The notes under the pieces were generated by a model. That model was given only the letters and a program-made list of their open reading frames with translations, was not told the origin of the DNA and did not search any database. A program made the translations under genes and the position numbers. From DATGSL01 sp964645585 (GTDB lineage: Bacteria; Verrucomicrobiota; Verrucomicrobiia; Opitutales; T3Sed10-336), in NCBI GenBank assembly GCA_964645585.1, contig CAZYAN010000001.1, positions 1-64,000 of the forward strand: DNA of 64,000 bases, written 5' to 3'. Below are positions 52,493 through 61,694 of this stretch, one piece after another; the stretch's first letter is position 1, and the number at the start of each line of letters is the position of its first letter.

Positions 52493-53200
52493 ATGAATGG
52501 CTTAAAGAAGCAGCATACCACGCAAATATCCCGGGGATTCACATTGATTGAGCTGCTGACGGTTATTGCTATCATCGGCATTCTGGCAGCAATTCTAATC
52601 CCGGTGGTGGGCCGAGCGCGAAACTCCGCGCTGGGAGCGCAATGTCAGAATAATCTGCGTCAGATCGGGGTCGCCGTTCACAGTTATCTTTCGGATAACG
52701 ACGACCGAATGCCCGGTCCAACCTGGGTCTTTATCGACGGGTTTTATCCGACAGGAAAACTGGTTAGAGATCTCGGTCCCTATCTGGATGCTCCGCCCGT
52801 CCCCGCTTCGGCTCAACCGGTGTGGATGGAAGTTTTCGGATGTCCCGCTTATATGAGAACCTATGGCGATGACATGCTGATCCAAGGTGAGACGCGGCCG
52901 CGCCCGTATCGCATGAATGACAGCCAGCGAGATCCCGTTATGGGAATGTTGCTCTGGCCTTTCGGGCGCGAGTACACGGGCAATCAAGATAACCTGCCTA
53001 CAAAGACACTGCATCAACTGACGAAGTATTATCCGCCGACTCAAATCTGGCTGATTACCGACAGTGATGGCCGGGACTACGAGGGCCTGCCGGGACAGAT
53101 GGATAATCCGCGCCATGGGAGCAGCCGGAACTACTTGTTCCTTGACGGTCACGTCGAGGCGCTTTCCGCGCACGACCATCGTCATGGCGACGGCTGGTAG
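52493..53200 (+). CDS. H-X9-DG pseudopilin (subtype 2)
   Basis: 235 residues from ATG 52493, AGAAGG upstream. Prepilin leader RGFTLIELLTVIAIIGILAA; post-helix NNLRQIGVAVHSYLSDNDDRMPGP differs from subtype 1 but matches the gene at 63772. C-terminal HGSSRNYLFLDGHVEAL keeps the H-X9-DG spacing with different intervening residues. Paired with the 677-residue protein 19 nt upstream; the phosphodiesterase gene follows 53 nt later. Confidence 0.93.
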   Translation: MNGLKKQHTTQISRGFTLIELLTVIAIIGILAAILIPVVGRARNSALGAQCQNNLRQIGVAVHSYLSDNDDRMPGPTWVFIDGFYPTGKLVRDLGPYLDAPPVPASAQPVWMEVFGCPAYMRTYGDDMLIQGETRPRPYRMNDSQRDPVMGMLLWPFGREYTGNQDNLPTKTLHQLTKYYPPTQIWLITDSDGRDYEGLPGQMDNPRHGSSRNYLFLDGHVEALSAHDHRHGDGW

Positions 53201-53253
53201 ACATACGTCTTCCCGTGTGCGCGCGACAGAGATGACCGTGACGGTGCTTTTAT

Positions 53254-54837
53254 ATGAGAATGAGTAAGTCAGCCGAATCTAGATCTAGTACAAGGTGCCG
53301 AGGAACGCGCACGTTGATGGCGACGGTTGCCGCAATGGCCATTTTCGTCACCTCCGCGGGATATCCAGCACCGAGTACGGCGCGGGAAACGAGAACCTCC
53401 AGCGTTTTGATTGTGGTTGACGGTCTTCGGCCGGACTACGTGACACCGGCCATCATGCCGAATCTTCACAAGCTCGGGAAGAGCGGTGTTCGCGGTGAGC
53501 GCCACACCGCGGTATTTCCGAGCTCGACCCGTGCGAACGCCACATCGATCAGCACGGGTGTGTATCCCTGGAAGCATGGAATTTTAAATAATACCATGTG
53601 GCTTCCGCAGTTGGGTGATGAGGAGTTGGACCTCGGCGGTTTGGAGGCGCTTGAGCGGCTGGATGCGATCTCCGGCGGACGAATGCTGACGGCTCCGTCG
53701 GCGGGAGAGATGTTCGACAAAGCCGGCTTACGCTTTTTTGTCACCGGATCAAGCGGAGCTGGAACGGCGCGTCTGCAGAATCCGCGAGGCAGCGGTATGG
53801 GAATCTGGAACCGCGGGGTCTATTTTGTTCCCGAGGAAGCCCGCGAGGAAGCGCTGGCTGCAATAGGAAAGCCGAGATCGGGCGCGGCAGGCAGAACAGC
53901 TTGGGCGTTTGATGCTTTTTTATATAAAGCTCTGGGAGAAGATCGTCCGGACTTTACTCTGATGTGGATCGGTGAAGTCGACGGCGTGGAGCATCGCGAA
54001 GGAGTCGGTGCGCCTGCGACTCTGAAAGCCGTCCAGCATGTGGATCATCAGATCGGCCGAATGGTGGATGCCTTGAAGAAAGGCGGGATTTTGGACCAAG
54101 TGAACATTTTTGTTACCGGAGATCACGGATTCACGACAAGCGGCGGCGACTTTACGTTCTCGAGCATTCCCAGAATTATTGGAAACGGGCTGATGCGGAG
54201 GGCGCAGGTGAAGCGGGTTCAAAACTTGCTGTATGTCCAGGCGAGTGATCCCGAGTTACTGCGCCAATTGGTCGAGCCCTTGCAGCGCCATCCCGCTGTA
54301 GGTAATATTTATACACGCCCCGTTAAGCGGGGCGCCGAGGAAGGGATTGTTCCGGGGACTCTTTCGACGGAGATGATTTTCTGGAATCATGAGCGCAGCG
54401 CGGATATTGTGGTCGCGCCGGCTTGGACGGACGAGGTGAACGAGTTCGGTTATCCGGGTACGACTACCCGGCGCGGTAAAGCCACGCACGGTTCAGACAG
54501 TTTGTATGATTTACGAATTCCGCTGATCGCGGCGGGGCCAAGTATCAAAAAACAAGTCGTCAGCGATGTTCCGAGCGGGCAGGTGGATCTTGTTCCGACG
54601 ATTCTTCACCTGAGCGGAGTTGAACCGCCCGCATCGTTAGATGGAAGAGTGCTGCAAGAGATTCTCCTCGGAGGGCCCAATCCGGGTGATGTAGAGGTTA
54701 AAGAACAGGTTGTGCGCGCTTCGGTGACCTATTCCGACGGGTTCGTGTATGAAGCGGAGCTCGACGTGCTTCAGGTGGAATCGACTCGCTACCTTAACGG
54801 GTCTCGAACTACCCGCGGCAAATCGCGGATCAAATGA
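53254..54837 (+). CDS. Exported type I phosphodiesterase/nucleotide pyrophosphatase
   Basis: 527 residues with a signal peptide (LMATVAAMAIFVTSAGYPA). Alkaline phosphatase superfamily: metal-binding Asp56 in LIVVDGLRPDY, nucleophile Thr92 in FPSSTRANATSISTG, then WIGEVDGVEHREG and TGDHGFTTS carrying further zinc ligands. It hydrolyses phosphodiester or pyrophosphate bonds in the periplasm; the natural substrate is unknown. The pattern fits the NPP family rather than sulfatases (no C/S-x-P-x-R). Co-oriented between pseudopilin and LacI genes. Confidence 0.9.
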   Translation: MRMSKSAESRSSTRCRGTRTLMATVAAMAIFVTSAGYPAPSTARETRTSSVLIVVDGLRPDYVTPAIMPNLHKLGKSGVRGERHTAVFPSSTRANATSISTGVYPWKHGILNNTMWLPQLGDEELDLGGLEALERLDAISGGRMLTAPSAGEMFDKAGLRFFVTGSSGAGTARLQNPRGSGMGIWNRGVYFVPEEAREEALAAIGKPRSGAAGRTAWAFDAFLYKALGEDRPDFTLMWIGEVDGVEHREGVGAPATLKAVQHVDHQIGRMVDALKKGGILDQVNIFVTGDHGFTTSGGDFTFSSIPRIIGNGLMRRAQVKRVQNLLYVQASDPELLRQLVEPLQRHPAVGNIYTRPVKRGAEEGIVPGTLSTEMIFWNHERSADIVVAPAWTDEVNEFGYPGTTTRRGKATHGSDSLYDLRIPLIAAGPSIKKQVVSDVPSGQVDLVPTILHLSGVEPPASLDGRVLQEILLGGPNPGDVEVKEQVVRASVTYSDGFVYEAELDVLQVESTRYLNGSRTTRGKSRIK

Positions 54838-54928
54838 ACAGCAAAAGAGGTATTCGTCCCGCGGGGGCGGTTCCGCGGGGAAACAGGGCGATTTCGGGTT
54901 GCCGCAAGTGAAGTGGGTACGCAAGGTT

Positions 54929-55999
54929 ATGCTTGTGGAGAACAGGAAAAAGGGATCCGTAACGGTTAAAGACATTGCGAAACACGCGGGTCTTTCTCCG
55001 TCGACTGTTTCCGCGGTCTTAAATAATCGACATGTAGAGCGGCGAATATCGCCTCCGAGTATCCAGAAAGTCCTAAGTTCCGCCCGTGTTCTCGGCTATG
55101 TTCCCAATATCGCGGCGCGGCGTCTGCGGGCGCATGACGGCGGAAACCGGCAGGTCGTTCTGACGATTTTGACGTCGTATGAAGCACCCGTTCTGATTGT
55201 CAGCCAGGCGCTGCATTCGCTCCAGAAGCTGATCGAAAAGGAAAGCCTTCCCGACACGACGATGTCGGTGGCTATTGAGATGTTTCACGCCGGCCGGCTG
55301 AAGGAATTGCCGGGTCTGGTGGATGGAAAGCGATTTAACGGCGCGATCATTACGAACACGGTGGCGGAGGACGACCGGTTTCTTGCGACGGCGCATCTGC
55401 CCTTTCCGGTGGTTTTGCTCGGCCGTTCGATTCCGGGATATCCGAGCGTCAGTGAGCGGCCGGAGCGGCTGGGAAGAGCGGCCGCCGAAATCCTCGGATC
55501 GATTGGCCGCCGGCGCTTGGCTGTTCTTTGCCCGCGGCTGCTGACCCAAGCAACACAGGGACGGCTTGCGGCGTTCGTGGAGGAAGGTTTGAAGCAAACA
55601 GGAAAAATCCCCGAAAGGATCATCAGCGAAAAGCTCGATGAAACCGGGGGATATCGTGCCATGGCGGCCTATCTGAAGGGCGGCGGGCAATGCGACGGGT
55701 TTTTTAGTGTCACGGACAGTCTTGTTGTCGGCGCGTATCACGCGATCCGCCAGCACGGCCTCCGGATTCCTGATGATATCGCGGCCGTAGGAGTCGGAGA
55801 CAATGAAGCTGGACCCTATTTAAGGCCGCCGCTGACCAGTTTCGCAACGGCGCAGGCCGCGATGAACGACGCGGCGGCGCGGACGCTGATGTCTCTCATT
55901 AAAGGAGAAAGCATTCAGGATCTTCCCAAGGAGGTTCCGGTAACGACCATTCTCCGGGAATCCACGGGACATCCTCCAGACAGGAGCCGGCGGATTTGA
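54929..55999 (+). CDS. LacI-family transcriptional regulator
   Basis: 356 residues from ATG 54929 (a GTG at 54935 has better spacing to AAGG). DNA-binding helix-turn-helix at residues ~12-31 (TVKDIAKHAGLSPSTVSAVL), hinge NIAARRLR at ~60-67 and a periplasmic-binding-protein-like sensor domain after it (FNGAIITNTVAEDD, LGRSIPGYPSV, GYRAMAAYLKGGGQCDGFFSV, AAVGVGDNEAGPYLRPPLT). It likely dissociates from DNA when a sugar or sugar acid binds. Only LacI member in the window; operators A-F fit the usual LacI-type half-sites with central CG. Its gene lies in the operator D unit. Confidence 0.92.
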   Translation: MLVENRKKGSVTVKDIAKHAGLSPSTVSAVLNNRHVERRISPPSIQKVLSSARVLGYVPNIAARRLRAHDGGNRQVVLTILTSYEAPVLIVSQALHSLQKLIEKESLPDTTMSVAIEMFHAGRLKELPGLVDGKRFNGAIITNTVAEDDRFLATAHLPFPVVLLGRSIPGYPSVSERPERLGRAAAEILGSIGRRRLAVLCPRLLTQATQGRLAAFVEEGLKQTGKIPERIISEKLDETGGYRAMAAYLKGGGQCDGFFSVTDSLVVGAYHAIRQHGLRIPDDIAAVGVGDNEAGPYLRPPLTSFATAQAAMNDAAARTLMSLIKGESIQDLPKEVPVTTILRESTGHPPDRSRRI

Positions 56000-56040
56000 C
56001 CGAACCCTTTGTTTTTACCATTGTCTAGGTGGTCGCGAAG

Positions 56041-56058
56041 TGCTACAACGTTATTTCA
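56041..56058 (+). promoter_or_regulatory. Predicted LacI-family operator E
   Basis: TGCTACAACGTTATTTCA, the site closest to consensus, 29 nt before the SSS transporter start and just after the LacI gene. TTGTCT at 56021-56026 with a 17-bp spacer to TACAAC is a plausible promoter that the operator would cover. Confidence 0.78.
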
Positions 56059-56087
56059 ATTTAAAGAATTACATGTAAAGCCTCTTT

Positions 56088-57626
56088 ATGGAAAGCCACT
56101 TATCCTTCTTAGACCTCGTCGTCCTGATCGTATATTTCACTTTTGTGATGGGGATCGGCTTCTACTTTTACCGTCAAAGCCGTTCGACGGCGCAATTCAC
56201 GGCCGGGGGAGGAGGCATGTCCGGGTGGCTGTGCGGTCTTTCCATTTTTGCTACGTACTTGAGCAGCATCAGTTTCATCGCTCTGCCGGGCCGGGCTTTC
56301 TCGGGAAACTGGAATCCGTTTGTCTTCAGTCTTTCCCTCCCGCTAGCGGCGTGGCTGGCGGTTCGCTTTTTTGTTCCGCTTTACCGCGAGAGTGGCCATG
56401 TCTCGGCCTACAGTTATTTGGAGACGCGGTTCGGGCCGTGGGCGCGAACCTACGCCGGCGTTTGCTTCCTGCTGCTCCAGCTTGCCCGGATCGGGGCGGT
56501 GTTGTACCTGCTGGGTCTGCCTCTCAGCATTTTGCTCGGGTGGGACATTAAAACGATCATTTTGATCACGGGAATCTCCACGATCATCTATTCCGCGGTT
56601 GGAGGGATCGTCGCAGTCATCTGGAGCGATGCGATCCAATCCATTATCCTGACCGTCGGCGCGATCGCGTGCGCACTCGTTATGGTGTTTAGTCTCCCGG
56701 AGGGCCCCGGTCAGCTGTTCACGATTGCCGCGGAGCATGACAAATTCAGTTTGGGCAGCTTCAGTTTCTCACTGGCGGAATCGACGTTCTGGGTGGTTTT
56801 GATCTACGGCCTTTTTATCAACCTCCAAAACTTCGGAGTCGACCAAGGTTATATCCAGCGGTACATCGCCTCGAAATCGGATGCGGAGGCACGCCGGGCG
56901 GTCTGGCTGGGCGGTTTGCTTTACGTGCCTGTTTCGGCCCTCTTCTTTTTCATCGGGACAGCGCTTTTCGCGTACTACAGCGTTCATGCTGATCGGTTTC
57001 CCGCGACTCTGAACGCCGCGGAAAATCCGGATATGGTCTTTCCGACGTTCATTGTGACCGCTCTTCCGGTCGGCGTGAAAGGTCTGCTCATCGCATCGGT
57101 ATTCGCGGCGGCAATGAGCACGATTTCGACCAGTATCAATTCGTCGGCGACCCTCTTGATGACGGATTTCTACCAGCGCTACTTTAAAAAGGACGCGACC
57201 GAGCGCCAGCAGATGAAAGCGCTCTACACAGGAACGATTGTCTGGGGAGTTGGGGGAACCCTGATTGCGCTGGCGATGATTGGCGTGAAGCACGCGCTCG
57301 ATGTGTGGTGGGAACTGGCCTCCATTTTCAGCGGCGGCATGCTCGGACTGTTTCTTCTCGGTTATATGGCGCGGCGTGTTCGGAACGTTGCGGCTGGAAT
57401 CGGGGTGGCGGTTGGAGTGGTCGTCATCGCTTGGCTGAGTCTTTCACCGCGATTCACCGGTTCACTGGAGGCGCTTCGCAGTCCTTTTCACGGATTCCTG
57501 ACGATCGTGATCGGCACCCTGGTTATTTTCCTGGTGGGCCTTGGGGCCAGCCGGTTTTTCAACGGCCGGTCTCACGCGAATGTCGAGCAAGGAAAGACAT
57601 CGCTTCCTGCTGAATCACAAAACTGA
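56088..57626 (+). CDS. Sodium:solute symporter (SSS family)
   Basis: 512 residues with about 13 membrane segments, typical of the SSS family (SglT, NanT-like SiaT and others), which drive sugar, sialic acid or organic acid uptake with sodium. Hallmark regions: FTAGGGGMSGWLCGLSIFATYLSSISFIALP, ISTIIYSAVGGIVAVIWSDAIQSI, YIQRYIASKSDAEARRAVWL and AAMSTISTSINSSATLLMTDFY. Substrate cannot be fixed from sequence; the neighbouring aldolase and kinase suggest a sugar or sugar acid. First gene of the operator E unit. Confidence 0.92.
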   Translation: MESHLSFLDLVVLIVYFTFVMGIGFYFYRQSRSTAQFTAGGGGMSGWLCGLSIFATYLSSISFIALPGRAFSGNWNPFVFSLSLPLAAWLAVRFFVPLYRESGHVSAYSYLETRFGPWARTYAGVCFLLLQLARIGAVLYLLGLPLSILLGWDIKTIILITGISTIIYSAVGGIVAVIWSDAIQSIILTVGAIACALVMVFSLPEGPGQLFTIAAEHDKFSLGSFSFSLAESTFWVVLIYGLFINLQNFGVDQGYIQRYIASKSDAEARRAVWLGGLLYVPVSALFFFIGTALFAYYSVHADRFPATLNAAENPDMVFPTFIVTALPVGVKGLLIASVFAAAMSTISTSINSSATLLMTDFYQRYFKKDATERQQMKALYTGTIVWGVGGTLIALAMIGVKHALDVWWELASIFSGGMLGLFLLGYMARRVRNVAAGIGVAVGVVVIAWLSLSPRFTGSLEALRSPFHGFLTIVIGTLVIFLVGLGASRFFNGRSHANVEQGKTSLPAESQN

Positions 57627-57633
57627 TTTTTCA

Positions 57634-58644
57634 ATGAAAGAAGAGCCGATAAAACATATCAAGGGAATCGTAACGCCGCTGGTCACGCCGCTTGCCGGTC
57701 GCGACAAGCTCGATGAGTCGGGATTCGAACGCCTGATCGAGCATGTGCTTCAGGGAGGGGTCCACGGCGTGTTCCTGCTCGGGAGCAGTGGCGAGGCGCC
57801 GAGCCTTTCGCGCCGGCTGCGCAATGAAGTGGTCGAGCGCGGGTGCGCCCAGATTGCCGGGAGGGTGCCCGTTTTGGTCGGCATCACGGACACCTCGTTC
57901 GAGGAGTCAGTCCAGCTCGCACACTTGGCGGAACGGGCAGGCGCCAATGCGCTCGTCGTCGCGCCGCCCTTTTATTTTTCCAGCAGTCAGCGGGAACTGA
58001 CCGGCTATATGAAACGGCTCGCGGCGGAGGTGCCGCTGCCGGTTTATCTGTACAACATCCCTTCCTGCACCAAGGTTCGGATCGCGCCTGAGACCGTGGC
58101 CGAGCTTGCCGAAGTGCCAGGAATTATCGGCCTGAAGGACAGTTCCGGCGATATGAACTATTTCCACCAGGTCCTCGAACTTCTTCGAGGGAAAGCCAAC
58201 TTTCCGGTGATGATGGGCCCTGAGGAACTTCTGGCGGAAGGCATGGCTCTCGGCGCGGCTGGCGGTGTTTGCGGCGGAAGCAACTTTTTCCCGGAACTCT
58301 TTACCGGGATTTATCGGGCGGTCGCCGCGGGAAATTACGAGCTCGCTTTTTCGCTGCACCGGACGGTCATTCATATCAGTCGCGGGATCTACTCCGCCGA
58401 CCACGACGGCGGGTTTTACTTGAAGGGCCTGAAATGCGCCCTCGGCCTTATGGGGATCTGCAATGACCTGCTCGCTGAACCATTTGAGCGCCTGACCGAA
58501 GCGGAGAGCCGCCAGGTCGAGCGGGTGCTCGGCGAAGTCGGACTGCTGCCGGGAGAGCCGGCCGATCCGGCGCGGGAGTTATGCCGCGTGCAGGATCTAG
58601 AGCCGCTGATGGCCGGTGCGGATCTGAACGGTCATAAGGAATAA
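57634..58644 (+). CDS. DapA/NanA-family aldolase
   Basis: 336 residues from ATG 57634, 7 nt after the transporter stop. (beta/alpha)8 barrel with Schiff-base Lys168 in GIIGLKDSSGD, Tyr140 in VYLYNIPS and the carboxylate loop GSSGEAPSLS (~50-59). The family covers dihydrodipicolinate synthase, N-acetylneuraminate lyase and 2-keto-3-deoxy-sugar-acid aldolases. The transport/kinase context favours cleavage of a keto-deoxy acid rather than lysine synthesis, but this is inference. Confidence 0.9.
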   Translation: MKEEPIKHIKGIVTPLVTPLAGRDKLDESGFERLIEHVLQGGVHGVFLLGSSGEAPSLSRRLRNEVVERGCAQIAGRVPVLVGITDTSFEESVQLAHLAERAGANALVVAPPFYFSSSQRELTGYMKRLAAEVPLPVYLYNIPSCTKVRIAPETVAELAEVPGIIGLKDSSGDMNYFHQVLELLRGKANFPVMMGPEELLAEGMALGAAGGVCGGSNFFPELFTGIYRAVAAGNYELAFSLHRTVIHISRGIYSADHDGGFYLKGLKCALGLMGICNDLLAEPFERLTEAESRQVERVLGEVGLLPGEPADPARELCRVQDLEPLMAGADLNGHKE

Positions 58645-58661
58645 TTCGACAGGCGGACGCA

Positions 58662-60377
58662 ATGAACCCGGAGACTCCAGGAAAGGACGCACGAAAGGTA
58701 TTCATCGGTGTGGATGTGGGCACCGGCAGCGCGCGCGCGGGTGTGTTTACCGCGGACGGGAAACGGCTGGCGAGCAGCACTCGCGAGATCCGGATCTGGA
58801 AGGATCGGTCCGACTTCGTCGAGCAGTCGTCCGAGGACATTTGGCGTGCCTGTTGCGTGTGCGTGAAGGAGAGCGTTCAGGCGGCCGGTGTGCCGGCGGA
58901 CGCGGTGGGCGGTATCGGATTTGACGCCACCTGCTCGCTGGTCGCGATCGATGCGGAAGGGCGGCCGGTGACGGTGAGTCCGGATGGCACGGACGAGCGG
59001 AACGTGATCGTGTGGATGGATCACCGGGCCGTTGAGCAGACCGATCGCATCAATGAGCGCGGACACGAAGTCCTGCGGTATGTCGGCGGAAAGATCTCTC
59101 CGGAAATGCAAACACCGAAGCTGATGTGGCTGAAGGAGAATCTGCCGGCGACTTGGACGCGCACACGACGGTTTTTCGATTTGCCGGATTATCTGGTGTT
59201 TCGCGCGACCGGGGAGGATGTGCGGTCGCTGTGCACCACCGTTTGCAAATGGACCTACCTCGGCCAAGAGGCGGAGGGGAAAACGGATCTCGCGGGGTGG
59301 GACCGGACCTTCTTTGCATCCGCCGGACTCGATGATTTGGCGGAGGAGGGATTTGCGCGAATTGGGACGCGGGTGCGCCCGATGGGGGAGGCGGTCGGCA
59401 GCGGATTGTCGGCGGAAGCGGCATCCGACCTCGGTCTGCAGCCGGGAACACCAGTCGGCGTCGCGATCATTGACGCGCATGCGGGCGGCGTCGGTTGTCT
59501 CGGCGCCGGTGCCTCCCAGCTCGACGCCAGCGAGTTCGACCGGCGGCTTGCGCTGATTGGGGGAACGTCCTCGTGTCATATGGCCGTTTCAAAGGATCCC
59601 CGCTACATCGCGGGCGTATGGGGTCCATATTATTCGGCAATGATCCCGGATTTTTGGCTGACCGAAGGCGGGCAGTCGGCAACGGGCGCGTTGATCGATC
59701 ATGTAATTGACTCGCATCCCGCGGTGTCGAGCGCCCGGGAGCAAGCGGGCGCGCGGGGGCAGAGCATCTACGAATACCTGAATGCCCGGCTCAGTGAGCT
59801 GGCGGCTGATCTCCCCTTCGAAGCGGCGCTGACGCGGGAAGTTCACGTCTGTCCGTATTTTCATGGAAACCGATCGCCACGAGCTGATGCGACATTAAGA
59901 GGGATGATTTCGGGTCTGACCCTCGCGGCCGGGATTGACGAACTCGCGGTTCTCTATCTGGCCGCGATTCAAGCTGTCGCATACGGGACGCGGCACATTA
60001 TTGAGGAATTGAACCGGTCCGGCTACCGCATCGACACGATCATTGCTTGCGGCGGCGGGACCAAGAATCCGGTTTTTCTCCGGGAGCATGCGGACATCAC
60101 CGGCTGCCAGATCATCCTGCCGGAGGAGCCTGAAGCGGTCCTCCTCGGAGCGTCGATCCTGGGAGCGGTCGCTGGCGGCGCCTTCCAGTCGATTCCGCAG
60201 GCGATGTCGGCGATGACTCGTCCCGGGCAGCGGATCGAACCTCGGGCGGGAGACGTGAAGGTGTATCACGACGCCAAATACAAAGTTTTCCATCGGCTCC
60301 ACGACGATCAAATGGCCTACCGGGCCATCGTGTCGTCGGCGTCTGGCGACGGCGCGGGAGGATCGCGATCCAACTGA
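58662..60377 (+). CDS. FGGY-family carbohydrate kinase (pentulose kinase-like)
   Basis: 571 residues, the long form of the FGGY family. ATP/sugar motifs: IGVDVGTGSARAGVF (N-terminal), GIGFDATCSLVAID, VWMDHRAVEQTDRIN, GGTSSCHMAVSKDP and GYRIDTIIACGGGTKNPVFLRE (C-terminal). The pattern resembles the D-ribulokinase/pentulose kinase branch (TIGR01315). It would phosphorylate a ketose made or released by the aldolase step; substrate unproven. The start follows the aldolase gene by 17 nt. Confidence 0.9.
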   Translation: MNPETPGKDARKVFIGVDVGTGSARAGVFTADGKRLASSTREIRIWKDRSDFVEQSSEDIWRACCVCVKESVQAAGVPADAVGGIGFDATCSLVAIDAEGRPVTVSPDGTDERNVIVWMDHRAVEQTDRINERGHEVLRYVGGKISPEMQTPKLMWLKENLPATWTRTRRFFDLPDYLVFRATGEDVRSLCTTVCKWTYLGQEAEGKTDLAGWDRTFFASAGLDDLAEEGFARIGTRVRPMGEAVGSGLSAEAASDLGLQPGTPVGVAIIDAHAGGVGCLGAGASQLDASEFDRRLALIGGTSSCHMAVSKDPRYIAGVWGPYYSAMIPDFWLTEGGQSATGALIDHVIDSHPAVSSAREQAGARGQSIYEYLNARLSELAADLPFEAALTREVHVCPYFHGNRSPRADATLRGMISGLTLAAGIDELAVLYLAAIQAVAYGTRHIIEELNRSGYRIDTIIACGGGTKNPVFLREHADITGCQIILPEEPEAVLLGASILGAVAGGAFQSIPQAMSAMTRPGQRIEPRAGDVKVYHDAKYKVFHRLHDDQMAYRAIVSSASGDGAGGSRSN

Positions 60378-60445
60378 TGAACTGGAACGAGAACATCCTG
60401 ATCAAACAGCGGTCTCTATCGGCTCGAGCTGAATCATCTAATCGT

Positions 60446-61618
60446 ATGGCCAAACGAATCACGAGTAAGACAAGGTTGACTTTCCTGCTATCTATTGCGT
60501 TGACCGCATTGCTGGCAGGTTGTGTCTCGCCGGACAGACGGGGGATTGAGCATGGGGTTGTCTACCAGGAGCCTGGACGATTTGGCGGCTGGCCGGCCAA
60601 TCACGGCATTTGGGTCTGGGAGGATGAAATTCTGGTCGGCTTCGGAGCGCCGCATTACAAGGATCAGGGCCCGAACCGGCACGCGACCGATCCGGCCAAG
60701 CCGGAAGAGCATTTGCTGGCGCGGAGTCTTGACGGCGGCAAAACCTGGACGATTGAGAACCCGGCGGAGAAAGGGAAGCTGCTTCCGCGGGGCGAAATGC
60801 TTTTCGGGACGCCGCTGCCCGGTGTGGAGCTTCCGGAGATCGGGCAGCTGACCTCGCCGATTGATTTTTCGCATCCCGATCTGGCGATGACGTTCCGGAT
60901 GCAGGACCACCGGGGCGGCGGCGTTTCCCGGTTTTATTATTCGTATGACCGGGGGCACACCTGGGAAGGTCCGTTCGCGCTGCCGCTTTTTGATACGCCG
61001 GGCATCGCGGCGCGAAGCGACTATATCATTGAATCGAGCGACACCTGCTACCTGTTTTTGACGGCTGGAAAGTCGGATGGACAGGAAGGCCGGACGCTTG
61101 CGGTCAAGACCTCCGACGGCGGATTGACCTGGGAGTTTCTCTCCTGGATCGGGGACGAGCCGGAAGGGTTTCGCATCATGCCGGCGACGGTGGAGCTGCC
61201 GAACGGGGATTTTCTGACGGCGACGCGCAGCCGGGACGGTCAGAACCGGCGGCTCGAATTGTACCGGTCCTCGGACAGAGGGCGGAGCTGGACGCTGCAA
61301 AATCCGTCGGTGGCCAAGACGGGCCGCGGGAATCCGGCGAGTCTGACCAAGCTGCGGGACGGCCGGCTGGCACTTGTTTACGGATACCGGGCCGCGCCGT
61401 ACGGGATGCGGGCGCGGGTCAGCAAGGATGGGGGCGAGAGCTGGAGCGAAGAGATTATTTTGCGCGATGACGCCGCCGGCTGGGACCTTGGGTATCCGCG
61501 GTCGGTTCAGCGAGCGGACGGTAAGATTGTCTCGGTCTATTATTACTTTGATGAGGAAACCGGACCGGAGCGTTATATCGCGGCAACCATCTGGGATCCG
61601 GATATAGCAAAATTCTAG
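60446..61618 (+). CDS. Sialidase-like (BNR repeat) lipoprotein
   Basis: 390 residues from ATG 60446, chosen because it gives a clean lipoprotein signal (LLSIALTALLAGC); an ATG at 60377 overlaps the kinase stop (TGATG) and would add 23 residues. Five Asp boxes: SLDGGKTW, SYDRGHTW, TSDGGLTW, SSDRGRSW and SKDGGESW, so a six-bladed sialidase-type propeller is likely. It lacks the HN.HNAN C-terminus of the two other sialidase-like proteins. Membrane-anchored, last catabolic gene of the operator E unit. Substrate unknown. Confidence 0.85.
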   Translation: MAKRITSKTRLTFLLSIALTALLAGCVSPDRRGIEHGVVYQEPGRFGGWPANHGIWVWEDEILVGFGAPHYKDQGPNRHATDPAKPEEHLLARSLDGGKTWTIENPAEKGKLLPRGEMLFGTPLPGVELPEIGQLTSPIDFSHPDLAMTFRMQDHRGGGVSRFYYSYDRGHTWEGPFALPLFDTPGIAARSDYIIESSDTCYLFLTAGKSDGQEGRTLAVKTSDGGLTWEFLSWIGDEPEGFRIMPATVELPNGDFLTATRSRDGQNRRLELYRSSDRGRSWTLQNPSVAKTGRGNPASLTKLRDGRLALVYGYRAAPYGMRARVSKDGGESWSEEIILRDDAAGWDLGYPRSVQRADGKIVSVYYYFDEETGPERYIAATIWDPDIAKF

Positions 61619-61694
61619 GTGAATAAGGAGTCCCCTGTATTCCCCGGCAATATGTAACTGTTTTTGAAAAACTTCTGAGTTCTGCACAAAACGT

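Noticed and set aside
53254..54837. Sulfatase annotation for the alkaline phosphatase superfamily gene
   Set aside because: The sulfatase motif with Cys/Ser-x-Pro-x-Arg is absent; Thr92 in the FPSSTRANATS context fits NPP-type phosphodiesterases.
57383..57388. Another AACGTT, inside the symporter gene
   Set aside because: The flanking bases do not fit the operator consensus (no TGCT on the left, no KCA on the right), and it is in coding sequence.
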